Shown piece by piece: positions 35,876 through 44,005 of a stretch of DNA of 64,000 nucleotides; the stretch's first letter is position 1, and every line of letters begins with the position of its first letter. Source of the DNA: CAYGAG01 sp964347765 (lineage in GTDB: Archaea; Thermoproteota; Bathyarchaeia; Bathyarchaeales; Bathycorpusculaceae); assembly GCA_964347765.1 (NCBI GenBank), contig CAYGAG010000002.1, forward strand, positions 37,713 to 101,712, read 5' to 3'. The position numbers and the translations under genes are program-made. The notes beneath the pieces were generated by a model. That model was not told where the DNA came from. It made no database searches and saw only the letters and a list, made by a program, of their open reading frames with translations.

Positions 35876-35940
35876 TGAATATAAACAGCGAGACTAATAA
35901 TTTGCTTTGCGCTACAGATGTGACCCCACAGGAAAGATAT

Positions 35941-36594
35941 ATGAAAGCAAAGATTGCCGTGTCAACAGTCTCCGGAAGAGCCTATTATTTGATCGTTAAA
36001 GAATTGAAGAGGAAGAAAATATCCTTTTTAAGCTTGACCCCTCGTCAACGCGTTCCCATGGAAGTTAAGGTAGTCATCACAACACGAGAAGAATATCCTC
36101 AGATAAAACATGAGAGGGTCCTGACGCTTGAGAATCAGGAAAAGCCTAACGCAATCGTGAACCGAGCAATCCAGATTGCTCTGGGAAAAGAACGATACGA
36201 AAAAATTGTGGTTGGGGTAGATCCTGGTGAAGTTTTCGGATTAGCGGTTCTAGCTGATGGTGAGGTTTTTGAAACAAGCAACTGCTTCAGTATTGAAGAG
36301 ATCGTAGATGCTATAACGAAGCTTCTGGAAAACTTTAAAAGCGACCCTTTGCCTTCGATCTCGGTGAAAATTGGCGACGGAGTCCCTAAGCGTAGAGATG
36401 GACTTCTACGGGCCTTAGATGTACGACTGCCCTCAAACGTGGTGCTACAAAGCGTGAAGGAAGCAGGAACTAATCGTTATATCACAACAGCTAAACATAG
36501 AAGAGGTTTACGTGACATTATTTCCGCTGTGAATATAGCCAGAAGAAATGGCAACACATTTTCTCGGAGGAGAGTTGATGAATCAGATAGTTGA
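35941..36594 (+). CDS. RNase H-fold-like conserved archaeal protein
   Basis: A 217-aa protein from the ATG at 35941, which is preceded by aggaaaga; an in-frame ATG at 35875 is possible. The first ~90 residues form a basic domain. Residues ~94-110 (IVVGVDPGEVFGLAVLA) match the first strands of a RuvC/RNase H-like fold with its acidic residue. A second acidic strand is less clear (SVKIGDGVP). The tail is Arg-rich. Relatives of this pattern are nucleases or nucleic-acid processing factors; activity is not certain. It overlaps the Clp1-like kinase by 17 bp. Confidence 0.6.
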   Translation: MKAKIAVSTVSGRAYYLIVKELKRKKISFLSLTPRQRVPMEVKVVITTREEYPQIKHERVLTLENQEKPNAIVNRAIQIALGKERYEKIVVGVDPGEVFGLAVLADGEVFETSNCFSIEEIVDAITKLLENFKSDPLPSISVKIGDGVPKRRDGLLRALDVRLPSNVVLQSVKEAGTNRYITTAKHRRGLRDIISAVNIARRNGNTFSRRRVDESDS

Positions 36595-37894
36595 AAGCGG
36601 GAAAACATTGCTAGTTGATGGCCCTGCCTCTGTTTCCATCATCTCGGGGAAAGCTGACGTGTTTGGAGCCACGTTGAGCAAAGAACGAAAGGTAGTAGTT
36701 CGTGAGGGAAAGAGACTGCCCTTCACGGTGAAAAAAACGGCCCACTTCGATATTTCGTTGGGAGAAAGCGCGGGCATGGAGCAGTTGGATGGAGACACAA
36801 TTCCAGCATCATGGTATGAAGCTCTTAAGAGACTGCCAGGTGCTCAACCTGAACCTTACATCATCATAGTTATCGGGAACGTGAATTCTGGAAAGACAAG
36901 TTTCTGCACATTTTTGATCAACAATCTGGTTATGAAGAAGCATAAAGTGGCGATTCTGGATGGGGATTTGGGGCAATCTGATGTTGGACCACCCTGCACT
37001 ATTTCGTATACCCTTGTAACAAGACCAATTACGGATATATTTAACTTGAGGGCGAAAAGTGCCTTTTTTGTGGGTGTGACATCCCCAGCCGAGGCTATGA
37101 ACAAGATGGTTGACGGATTGGCTTTATTGGGTCATCAAATAACAAACGGTGATCCAGATTTCATTGTCGTGAATACTGATGGATGGACTGAAGGAGAGAA
37201 AGCCATCAGCTACAAGTCTAAGCTTGTAGAGACGTTCAAGCCCGATATTGTCTTCTTCGTCCAACAGGAAGACGAGCTGATGCCACTGTTGGGTGCACTT
37301 AAGGACTTCCAAAAAATGATTGTCGATTCTTCAAAGGCTGCTGGGCAAAGAGATAGAGAGAAGCGGAGAAATCTGAGGGAGTTAGGCTATGTGAAATATC
37401 TGAAGGATGCCAAGGTTAAATCCATTCCGATGAGCTGGCTGGAGATTGAAGAAGATGAGTTGATTGGTTTGGGCAGAATCCAAGGAAAGGCTAGACAATT
37501 CCGGGAAATCTATGAGCTTCTCGGAATGAAACCTTTGCATCTTGCCGAACTGGCAGACGAGATTTCTATCGTGATTGGCAAGAGACGTTGGATTGATCCT
37601 GAAAACATCAGAAAAGTAGAGAAAATGACGGGTAAGAGAGTGATGGTGTTTCGTAAGGGCGAGGAAGAAGGTCGACTCGTAGGTCTGTATGATGTAGAGA
37701 AGAGATTTCTTGGGATAGGGCTCTTGCGTGAAATTGACTACCGAAGAAAAGTCATGAAGATTTTCACTCCAGTCTCCGAAAAGATCTTCATAGTCGTTTT
37801 CGGGAAAACCAAACTGGATAGGAATCTAAAAGAGACCTCAACATTCATGCAGGAAGATGGTCTTGACTTCTCGATGTCCAAGTACTACCTATAG
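36578..37894 (+). CDS. Polynucleotide 5'-hydroxyl kinase (Clp1/Grc3 family)
   Basis: RNA/DNA kinase (438 aa from the ATG at 36578) related to Clp1 and Grc3, which phosphorylate 5'-OH ends during RNA processing. An N-terminal beta domain (about 1-95) precedes the P-loop domain with Walker A VIGNVNSGKTSF (about 96-107), DGDLGQSDVGPP (kinase lid-side motif) and VNTDGW. A C-terminal domain follows (about 320-438). The ATG has ggaggag six bases upstream. In archaea it could act in tRNA splicing or ligation steps. Confidence 0.85.
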   Translation: MNQIVESGKTLLVDGPASVSIISGKADVFGATLSKERKVVVREGKRLPFTVKKTAHFDISLGESAGMEQLDGDTIPASWYEALKRLPGAQPEPYIIIVIGNVNSGKTSFCTFLINNLVMKKHKVAILDGDLGQSDVGPPCTISYTLVTRPITDIFNLRAKSAFFVGVTSPAEAMNKMVDGLALLGHQITNGDPDFIVVNTDGWTEGEKAISYKSKLVETFKPDIVFFVQQEDELMPLLGALKDFQKMIVDSSKAAGQRDREKRRNLRELGYVKYLKDAKVKSIPMSWLEIEEDELIGLGRIQGKARQFREIYELLGMKPLHLAELADEISIVIGKRRWIDPENIRKVEKMTGKRVMVFRKGEEEGRLVGLYDVEKRFLGIGLLREIDYRRKVMKIFTPVSEKIFIVVFGKTKLDRNLKETSTFMQEDGLDFSMSKYYL

Positions 37895-37934
37895 ATTATC
37901 GGAGCGTCTCCAGTTTGATTCGAATTGTGTACCG

Positions 37935-37954
37935 TTTTTTTCTTTTTTATTTTT
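37935..37954 (+). terminator. Poly-T terminator after the Clp1-like gene
   Basis: Three T runs (7, 6 and 5 long) separated by single bases begin 41 bp after the stop codon. Such oligo-T tracts without a required hairpin are the usual intrinsic terminator for archaeal RNA polymerase. Confidence 0.65.
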
Positions 37955-38001
37955 CAGCTGGTTGCCTACTCGGGGATCCTTTTGATGGACAGTATATGTT
38001 A

Positions 38002-38032
38002 GTCAGGCTTTCTCGCATAGAGAGCCTCTGAC
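38002..38032 (+). other. Hairpin in the 37895-38240 intergenic region
   Basis: The stretch gtcaggctttctc pairs with gagagcctctgac around a 5-base loop (gcata): 11 of 13 positions pair, counting two G-T pairs. It lies downstream of the poly-T terminator and upstream of the next promoter (ccataaatattg near 38195-38206). Nothing else is recognisable in this 346-bp gap. It might be a small RNA element or chance. Confidence 0.3.
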
Positions 38033-38240
38033 CTCGCAGTAGTCTCTGCCGAGTCGGATTAGTCGATTATGAACTTGCCATTTATCCCTTTGCTTGTAGA
38101 GGATTGAAGAGATGGGCGAACGTTAGTTATTCGGAGGATTTGCAGAAATTTCTCTGCTTGATCTTTTCCCTCCTGCAAAGGCATCCTTGAAAACCATAAA
38201 TATTGATATATGGGGCTATAGATAAGCGAAGGAACTCGTC

Positions 38241-38612
38241 ATGGACCGCGCCAAAGTGGTAAAGGACAAGTTGATTGAGCAGAACGTACACTTCCTTGCA
38301 GTATATGGAGAAACAGAGAATTCATGTTTGATTCTGCTGAGTGAGAATGAAGATAGACTTGGAACACTGGCTATTGGAGTGCCTAAGCCAAAAGATCTAC
38401 TTGGACATCCCTCTTCATCAATCATCCTAGGTGACCGGAACACGATTTCAGCCAGGATGTTCGCTGAGTACTTGGCTTCCAGAAAGAACAAAATAGCCTT
38501 AGTTTCTGTCTACTTGCAGACTCTAGGTGAGACCCAAGCGCAGTCAATCCTCATGAAGCTGCTCGAAAGAGTTGTTCGTAGTCAATCTGACAAGGAGGGT
38601 GTTACAGCTTGA
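38241..38612 (+). CDS. PAC4-like proteasome assembly chaperone candidate (tentative)
   Basis: A 123-aa protein. The order of elements (VHFLAVYGETENSCLILL, LGTLAIGVP, SSSIILGDRNTISARMFAEY-like helix, RKNKIALVSVYLQT, ILMKLLERVV) closely parallels human PAC4/PSMG4 (NLAVAM, STSLLGDTSDTTSTGLAQRLA, KTNKQVFVSYNLQ). PAC4 is a dimeric chaperone for the proteasome alpha ring. Aaggaa precedes the ATG and a TATA box lies about 40 bp upstream. It overlaps the UbiD-family gene by 4 bp, which instead might suggest a metabolic partner role. The assignment rests on remembered family pattern. Confidence 0.5.
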   Translation: MDRAKVVKDKLIEQNVHFLAVYGETENSCLILLSENEDRLGTLAIGVPKPKDLLGHPSSSIILGDRNTISARMFAEYLASRKNKIALVSVYLQTLGETQAQSILMKLLERVVRSQSDKEGVTA

Positions 38613-39946
38613 GCCTACGAAGCTTTCTTGAACAAATGGATAGAACAAGTAAAGTTCTACATGTGAACGATAAGCTCTCCACACGCTTCGAAATCCCTTT
38701 CATTATGAGGAATTTCGACAGGGGTCCTGTGCTGCTCTTTGGAGAACCAAGAGGATACAGCGCAAGTATCGTAGCCAACGTTTGCGGGAGTCGAACCAGA
38801 ATTTCAGAAGCTCTTGGCATAAGGAAGAACGACATCTATTCGAAATTGATAGAAGCTTGGCGTTCCCCACGAAGACCCTCCATCGCAGAAGATGGTCCTG
38901 TGAAGGAGGTCACTGAAAGCCCTGATTTATCCAAGATCCCAATCTTGACGCACTTTGAGAAGGATGCCGGGCCATATGTCACTTCAGCCGTGGTTCACGC
39001 CAAGAGTCATGACGGCCGTATTGAGAACGTGTCTGTCCACCGCTTTCAAGTTTTGGACAAAACACGTTTAGTGATACGCATGGTTCCTCGTCATCTCTTC
39101 AAGCTTTGGCAGATGGCAAGGAATGCTAACCAAGACCTAGAGCTATCAATCTCTATTGGAGTTCATCCGGCCGTGATTTTGGCGGCTTCTTCACCTGTTC
39201 CTTTTGGAGTGAGCGAGTTTGATGTTGCCAACACATTAATGGGCAATAGTCTTCGTCTAGTCAAGTGTGAACATGTTGATGCATGTGCTCCCGCAGATTC
39301 TGAACTAGTTCTAGAAGGGAAGATCTTGCCTAAAGAGGACGCTGCAGAAGGACCTTTCGTAGACATAACCGGAACCTATGATTCTGTGCGGAGGCAGCCG
39401 GTCGTAGAAGTAATAGGTTTTACCCACAGACATAATTATTTATATCAAGCTATTTTGCCTTCTGGATTCGAACACAGGCTTTTGATGGGGATTCCACGAG
39501 AAGCCTTGATATGGGAATCCGTTTCGAAGGTAGTGCCGACAGTCCATACAGTAAATCTCTCTTCAGGTGGAAGTGGATGGCTCCACGCGCTAATGTCCAT
39601 TGAGAAGCAGGTTGAGGGAGATGGAAAGAACGCACTGCTGGCAGCCTTTGCTGCCCATCCCAGCTTGAAGCATGCAGTAGTGGTAGATGCAGACATAAAT
39701 ATTCACAACACTTCCGATGTGGAATGGGCAATTGCAACGAGATTTCAGGCAAGCGATGACCTAATCATAATAAAGAACAGCCGCGGATCAACATTAGATT
39801 CTTCTGCAGATCAGGAAACGGGGTTAACGACCAAAGTGGGCATTGATGCTACACGACCATTGACAAAGCCTAGGGAGAAGTTTGAGCGGGCCATAATCCC
39901 AGCAAACAAGAAAGTCGAAGAGATCATCCGCAGATTGGATATGTAA
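38609..39946 (+). CDS. UbiD-family decarboxylase, candidate anhydromevalonate phosphate decarboxylase
   Basis: Prenylated-FMN-dependent decarboxylase of the UbiD family (445 aa). Family blocks seen: VVHAKSHDGRIENVSVHRFQ, SIGVHPAVILAASSPVP, AAEGPFVDITGTYD (with a Glu-rich active-site strand) and VVVDADINIHNTSDVEWAIATR. In archaea with the modified mevalonate pathway a UbiD homologue converts anhydromevalonate phosphate to isopentenyl phosphate, feeding ether-lipid synthesis; with CarS nearby this is the best guess. Start TTG with aaggagggtg upstream, overlapping the preceding gene by 4 bp. A different aromatic or alkene acid substrate is possible. Confidence 0.8.
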   Translation: MSLRSFLEQMDRTSKVLHVNDKLSTRFEIPFIMRNFDRGPVLLFGEPRGYSASIVANVCGSRTRISEALGIRKNDIYSKLIEAWRSPRRPSIAEDGPVKEVTESPDLSKIPILTHFEKDAGPYVTSAVVHAKSHDGRIENVSVHRFQVLDKTRLVIRMVPRHLFKLWQMARNANQDLELSISIGVHPAVILAASSPVPFGVSEFDVANTLMGNSLRLVKCEHVDACAPADSELVLEGKILPKEDAAEGPFVDITGTYDSVRRQPVVEVIGFTHRHNYLYQAILPSGFEHRLLMGIPREALIWESVSKVVPTVHTVNLSSGGSGWLHALMSIEKQVEGDGKNALLAAFAAHPSLKHAVVVDADINIHNTSDVEWAIATRFQASDDLIIIKNSRGSTLDSSADQETGLTTKVGIDATRPLTKPREKFERAIIPANKKVEEIIRRLDM

Positions 39947-39964
39947 AGACTCATCTGTGCACAC

Positions 39965-39974
39965 TAGTTTATAT
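39965..39974 (+). promoter_or_regulatory. Candidate TATA box for the CBS protein
   Basis: The stretch agtttatata-type box about 35-44 bp before the ATG at 40009 is a good archaeal TATA match, giving a very short leader. It separates the CBS gene from the preceding decarboxylase gene. Confidence 0.45.
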
Positions 39975-40008
39975 AGTAGACAAAAAGAATACGGAATTGG
40001 TGATTCTA

Positions 40009-40497
40009 ATGCTCAGTGATGAAGAGGAAGAGACATCGCTGTCCTTGAAGGTCGAGGATGTAATGGTCAAAGAAGTGATAACAATTGACGAGAAGACAAC
40101 AGTCAAAGAGGCGGCAGAGGTAATGAACAGATTCGAGATAGGATGTCTAATCGCAATCAAGGAAGGAAAAGCTAGAGGCATAATAACTGAGAGAGATCTC
40201 CTGAAAAGGGTGGTGGCGGGAGCAAAAGACGCACGGAAGACAAAGGTGAAGGACGTCATGACGAGTCCGCTAGTCGTCGTTGAGCCTAGCACAGAATTGG
40301 AGGACGCAGTGAAGCTTATGTTTCAGATGAAAATAAAGAAGCTGCCTGTAGTAGACGAAAAACGGTTAGTAGGGCTGATCTCCCTAACTGACATAGCTCG
40401 TTTTCAACCGCAAGTAATCAAAATACTGAAACAGCTTGCAGGCAAGAAAGCCACACCTAAGAGCATGAGAAAAGTCATTGACTACTACGTCGTCTAA
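40009..40497 (+). CDS. Tandem CBS-domain protein
   Basis: A 162-aa protein consisting of two CBS domains: the first with VEDVMVKEVITIDEKTTVKEAA and GIITERDLLKRVVA, the second with VKDVMTSPLVVVEPSTELEDA and KKLPVVDEKRLVGLISLTDIA. Such Bateman modules sense adenine nucleotides or SAM and regulate partner proteins. No effector domain is attached. The acidic N-terminus (MLSDEEEETS) is unusual. The start ATG is 35-44 bp from a TATA box; an upstream TTG is less likely. Confidence 0.88.
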   Translation: MLSDEEEETSLSLKVEDVMVKEVITIDEKTTVKEAAEVMNRFEIGCLIAIKEGKARGIITERDLLKRVVAGAKDARKTKVKDVMTSPLVVVEPSTELEDAVKLMFQMKIKKLPVVDEKRLVGLISLTDIARFQPQVIKILKQLAGKKATPKSMRKVIDYYVV

Positions 40498-40540
40498 ACA
40501 TTGTCCCTGACTTAGACTAGATCGAAAGATTTGAAGAAGT

Positions 40541-40548
40541 TTAAATGT
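40541..40548 (+). promoter_or_regulatory. Candidate TATA box for sua5
   Basis: The box gtttaaat lies 36-43 bp before the ATG of the Sua5 gene, in an 86-bp gap after the CBS gene. The spacing suggests a near-leaderless transcript. Confidence 0.45.
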
Positions 40549-40583
40549 TCGAATCAAGTTTTCAGTAAACGATGTAGTAGTTA

Positions 40584-41648
40584 ATGAAGAAGACTCTAGT
40601 GTTGAGAGTTAATCCTCAAGAGCCAGATTTGGAAAAGATACGTATAGCAGCCCGCTTAGTTAGAGATGGAGGGTTGGTTGCCTTTCCGACTGAGACAGTC
40701 TACGGCTTGGGCGCTGATGCCCTAAATCCAGAAGCTATACAGATGCTATTCAAAGCCAAAGGACGACCTCCTGACAATCCACTAATAATACATGTAGGAA
40801 ACAAAGAGGATGTTTCTGGACTAGTTGAACTGGTCACACACAAATGCGAAATGCTTATAGAGAAATTCTGGCCAGGACCCTTGACTTTGATTCTTAGGAG
40901 ATCAAAAATCGTCCCTGACGTGACCGTTTCCGGTCTAGACACTATAGCTGTCAGAATGCCTAGACATGCTACAGCTTTGTCTCTAATTAGAGAAAGCGGT
41001 TGCCCTATTGCTGCTCCCAGCGCGAATCTTTCAGGTAGACCAAGCCCAACTACTGCACAGCATGTTCTGGAAGACCTTGAGTGTCGGATAGATGCTGTTT
41101 TGGATGGGGGACCGACACCCATTGGTATGGAGTCCACCGTCTTGGACATGACTGCAGATCAGCCACAAGTCCTTCGTCCAGGAGGTACGCCTTTTGAAAG
41201 TCTGCGAAAAGTCCTAAAGAATGTGAAGTTGCATCCAGCTGCCGTCGCATATCGAAGTTCTGTCCCGAACAAACCGCGTTCTCCAGGGCTGAAGTACAGA
41301 CACTACGCTCCTGCAGCAGATGTGACTGTAGTGGAGGGAGGATTGACAGCAGTTGTGGGCAAGATACAAGCTTTAGCTGATTTTCACGCAGAAAAAGGCC
41401 GCAGAGTCGGGATTCTCTGCACAGACGAAACCATAGCCCAGTACAAAGCAGAAGTTGTGAAGTCTCTTGGAAGTAGAAAAGATTTGAGTACTGTTGCTCA
41501 GAATCTTTACAGGCTCTTAAGAGAATTCGACCTAGAAGGAGTGGATATCATACTCGCAGAAGGGATACCCAGTCGTGGCTTCGGCCTAGCCGTAATGAAC
41601 AGGCTGCGCAAGGCTTCTGGATTCAAAATCGTCAACGCAACGTACTAG
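40584..41648 (+). CDS. sua5: L-threonylcarbamoyladenylate synthase Sua5
   Basis: Makes threonylcarbamoyl-AMP from threonine, bicarbonate and ATP, the first step of tRNA t6A synthesis (354 aa). The N-terminal YrdC domain shows GGLVAFPTETVYGLGADA (about 31-48), the KxR motif KAKGRPPDNPLIIHV and PSANLSGRPSPT. The SPGLKYRHYAP segment leads into a C-terminal Sua5 domain (about 235-354), so this is the long Sua5 type and not YrdC. KEOPS subunits Pcc1 and Cgi121, which act next, are encoded elsewhere in the window. Confidence 0.94.
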   Translation: MKKTLVLRVNPQEPDLEKIRIAARLVRDGGLVAFPTETVYGLGADALNPEAIQMLFKAKGRPPDNPLIIHVGNKEDVSGLVELVTHKCEMLIEKFWPGPLTLILRRSKIVPDVTVSGLDTIAVRMPRHATALSLIRESGCPIAAPSANLSGRPSPTTAQHVLEDLECRIDAVLDGGPTPIGMESTVLDMTADQPQVLRPGGTPFESLRKVLKNVKLHPAAVAYRSSVPNKPRSPGLKYRHYAPAADVTVVEGGLTAVVGKIQALADFHAEKGRRVGILCTDETIAQYKAEVVKSLGSRKDLSTVAQNLYRLLREFDLEGVDIILAEGIPSRGFGLAVMNRLRKASGFKIVNATY

Positions 41649-41863
41649 TCCTGGCTTCAGATTCTTATGACTGCATCATGTTGAAGGTCAAGACCATAAC
41701 GTCGTTACAACACTCCCAGACCAAACCTATGCTCAATTTTCCTTGCCTTTTCAGTATAGTTCCCATACACTATCGCACGCTCCCTTCCCCCAGATCTATG
41801 ATGACTTCTCTATCTTCTAATTCAACCCACATAGTAATGACGCTCTTGAGTGGCAGATGGAAT

Positions 41864-43579
41864 TCAATTGGGATCTTTGCTGATGGTTGCGCCTACTTCT
41901 GGAAATCTTTGTTTCTGCATTGGCATCTTGATATTTTTGTCTTCGACTATTTTTCGCGCCTTCTTATATCCGGCGTCTGCGTGCCTAACTATGGCTGTAC
42001 CGGGGTCTGTGGTTAGCACGGTCACTAGTCTCTTCTCTGTCCTTTTTGTGCCATCAGCTACTAGGCACATGCCCGCATGGATGCTGTAGCCTATTCCGAC
42101 GCCCCCACCATGATGAACTGATACCCATGTGGCTCCGCCTACAGCATTCAACAGAGCATTTAGTATAGGCCAATCTGCAATTGCGTCGCTGCCGTCTTTC
42201 ATGTCCTCTGTCTCTCGAAATGGCGAAGCTACACTCCCTCCATCAAGATGGTCCCTCCCTATCCAGATGGGCCCACTAAGTCGACCATCACCCACCATTT
42301 CATTTATGATTTTGCCGAAGCGTGCTCGTTCACCGTAACCAAGCCAGCAAACTCTTGCAGGCAGACCTTGGAATTTCACTTGTTCCTTGGCCTTTTGTAT
42401 CCAACGACACAATCCTCTATTGTAGACAAATTCCTTCAAGATCACCCTATCCAACACATGAATATCCTCTGGGTCGCCCACGAGCGAGGTCCAGCGGAAA
42501 GGCCCTCGCCCCTCGCAAAACATAGGTCGGATGTATTGGGGAACGAATCCTTTGTACGCGAAGGCTTCATTGAAGCCAGCTTCATAAGCCTGTTGCCTAA
42601 GGTTGTTTCCATATTCGAAGGTTACTGCGCCCTTTTTCAGCATCCTTACCATTACCTCTACCTGAGTTCGCATACTTTCTTGGGAGCACCTCACATAGTC
42701 TTTCGGGTCGCTTTTTCTAAGCTGATCCGCTTCTTCCTTAGACAAGCCAGCTGGGTAATAGCCATTCAGAGGGTCATGAGCTGCTGTCTGATCGGTTAAA
42801 ATATCTGGAATAATCCCCCGCTGCAGAAGTTGAGGATGTACATCAGCTGCGTTACCTAACAAACCGACGCTTCTAGGATCTCCATTACGTTTAGCCTCCA
42901 AGACAAGCTCTATAGCCTCATCCAAGCTCTCAGTCCATGTTTCCAGATAGCCATGTTTGAATCTTCTCTCAATCATGTGCTGATCAATCTCAACTATTAA
43001 GGCAACACCATCATTCATAGTCACAGCGAGAGGCTGAGCACCACCCATTTCACCGAGCCCAGCAGTCAAGACAAAGCGTCCACGCAAGCTGCCGCCAAAG
43101 TGTCTGCTTGCCACGGCTGCAAGGGTTTCATAAGTGCCCTGCAGAATTCCTTGGGTGCCAATATACGACCAAGAACCTGCGGTCATCTGGCCAAACATTA
43201 TCAGGCCTTTTTGCTCCAACTCATAGAAGTAGTCCCAATCTGCCCACTTTGGCACAAGCATGCTGTTTACTATCAACGCCCGAGGCGCCCATTCGTGAGT
43301 TTCGAAAACGGCTACAGGTTTTCCGCTCTGAACCAGCATTGTTTCGTGAGGCTCCAGCTCCATCAAAGTCTCCACGATGTGCTGAAAACAATCCCAACTT
43401 CTAGCAGCTCTCCCCGTCCCGCCGTAAACTATCAGTTGTTCAGCATCCTTCGCGACTTCTGGATCCACTACGTTGAAGAGCATACGCATGATCCCCTCGA
43501 TTTGCCAATTCCTGCAGTGTAACTCAGATCCAGTCAAGCATTTGACGGGCTTCTCAATCTTGAACAAATCCTTCCACAC
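41864..43579 (-). CDS. hutU: Urocanate hydratase
   Basis: Second enzyme of histidine degradation; it hydrates urocanate to imidazolonepropionate using tightly bound NAD as electrophile. Conserved blocks: LIVYGGTGRAARSWDCF, LLVQSGKPVAVFETHEWAPR-type region, GQMTAGSWSYIGTQGILQGT, and the active-site region with IWIGRDHLDGGSVASPFRET. The frame is open to 43726, but homologues begin near KCLTGSELHCRNWQ, so the start is placed at GTG 43579, about 571 aa. It is the last gene of the minus-strand hut cluster. HutH (histidine ammonia-lyase) is not in the window. Confidence 0.92.
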   Translation of the reverse strand: MWKDLFKIEKPVKCLTGSELHCRNWQIEGIMRMLFNVVDPEVAKDAEQLIVYGGTGRAARSWDCFQHIVETLMELEPHETMLVQSGKPVAVFETHEWAPRALIVNSMLVPKWADWDYFYELEQKGLIMFGQMTAGSWSYIGTQGILQGTYETLAAVASRHFGGSLRGRFVLTAGLGEMGGAQPLAVTMNDGVALIVEIDQHMIERRFKHGYLETWTESLDEAIELVLEAKRNGDPRSVGLLGNAADVHPQLLQRGIIPDILTDQTAAHDPLNGYYPAGLSKEEADQLRKSDPKDYVRCSQESMRTQVEVMVRMLKKGAVTFEYGNNLRQQAYEAGFNEAFAYKGFVPQYIRPMFCEGRGPFRWTSLVGDPEDIHVLDRVILKEFVYNRGLCRWIQKAKEQVKFQGLPARVCWLGYGERARFGKIINEMVGDGRLSGPIWIGRDHLDGGSVASPFRETEDMKDGSDAIADWPILNALLNAVGGATWVSVHHGGGVGIGYSIHAGMCLVADGTKRTEKRLVTVLTTDPGTAIVRHADAGYKKARKIVEDKNIKMPMQKQRFPEVGATISKDPN

Positions 43580-43749
43580 CAACCGAGAATGGTGCACACT
43601 GACTATAATTTCTTGCCGTCTGCTTGATTTCCATCCAACTCGTTGAAAAAACTGGGCAAAAGTGCCGCAGAAACACAAGTCTTGAAACAAACTATATTTT
43701 CGGTCACAAATCTGTGATTCTTCCAACTGTCACCTTCGACGCATGCGGG

Positions 43750-43968
43750 TTATGGGTCTGTTTCGCCGAAGTGCCTGGCCACTAATCCTATGTCTCTCAT
43801 GTCGATTTTCGCATCCGGCATTCCTAGTATCACTCCTGTGATGTCGCAGTTCGGGTTTCAGTAAGGCCATATCGGAGCTCTTCCAAAAGGCTGCGCAACT
43901 TCTACAATGTCTCTCATGTCACACTGACCATCAGGCCAACCATCTGGCCCAGTAATATCGCAGACCAT
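43750..43968 (-). pseudogene. Decayed dockerin-like C-terminal fragment
   Basis: Reading the minus strand gives DITGPDGWPDGQCDMRD, then an in-frame TGA at 43858-43860, then CDITGVILGMPD and KIDMRDIGLVARHFGETDP followed by TAA at 43750. This is the same duplicated EF-hand/dockerin-like tail as at the C-terminus of the large surface protein ending at 61974 (there DITGPDGWPDGKCDMRD and DMRDIGTVARHFGEVDP). The copy between hutI and hutU has a stop in the middle and no start or upstream domains, so it is a remnant of a once larger surface-protein gene or a displaced domain. Confidence 0.75.
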
Positions 43969-44005
43969 CGAAATTATGAAATACAGAGTAATCGCCTGCA
44001 GCCGC

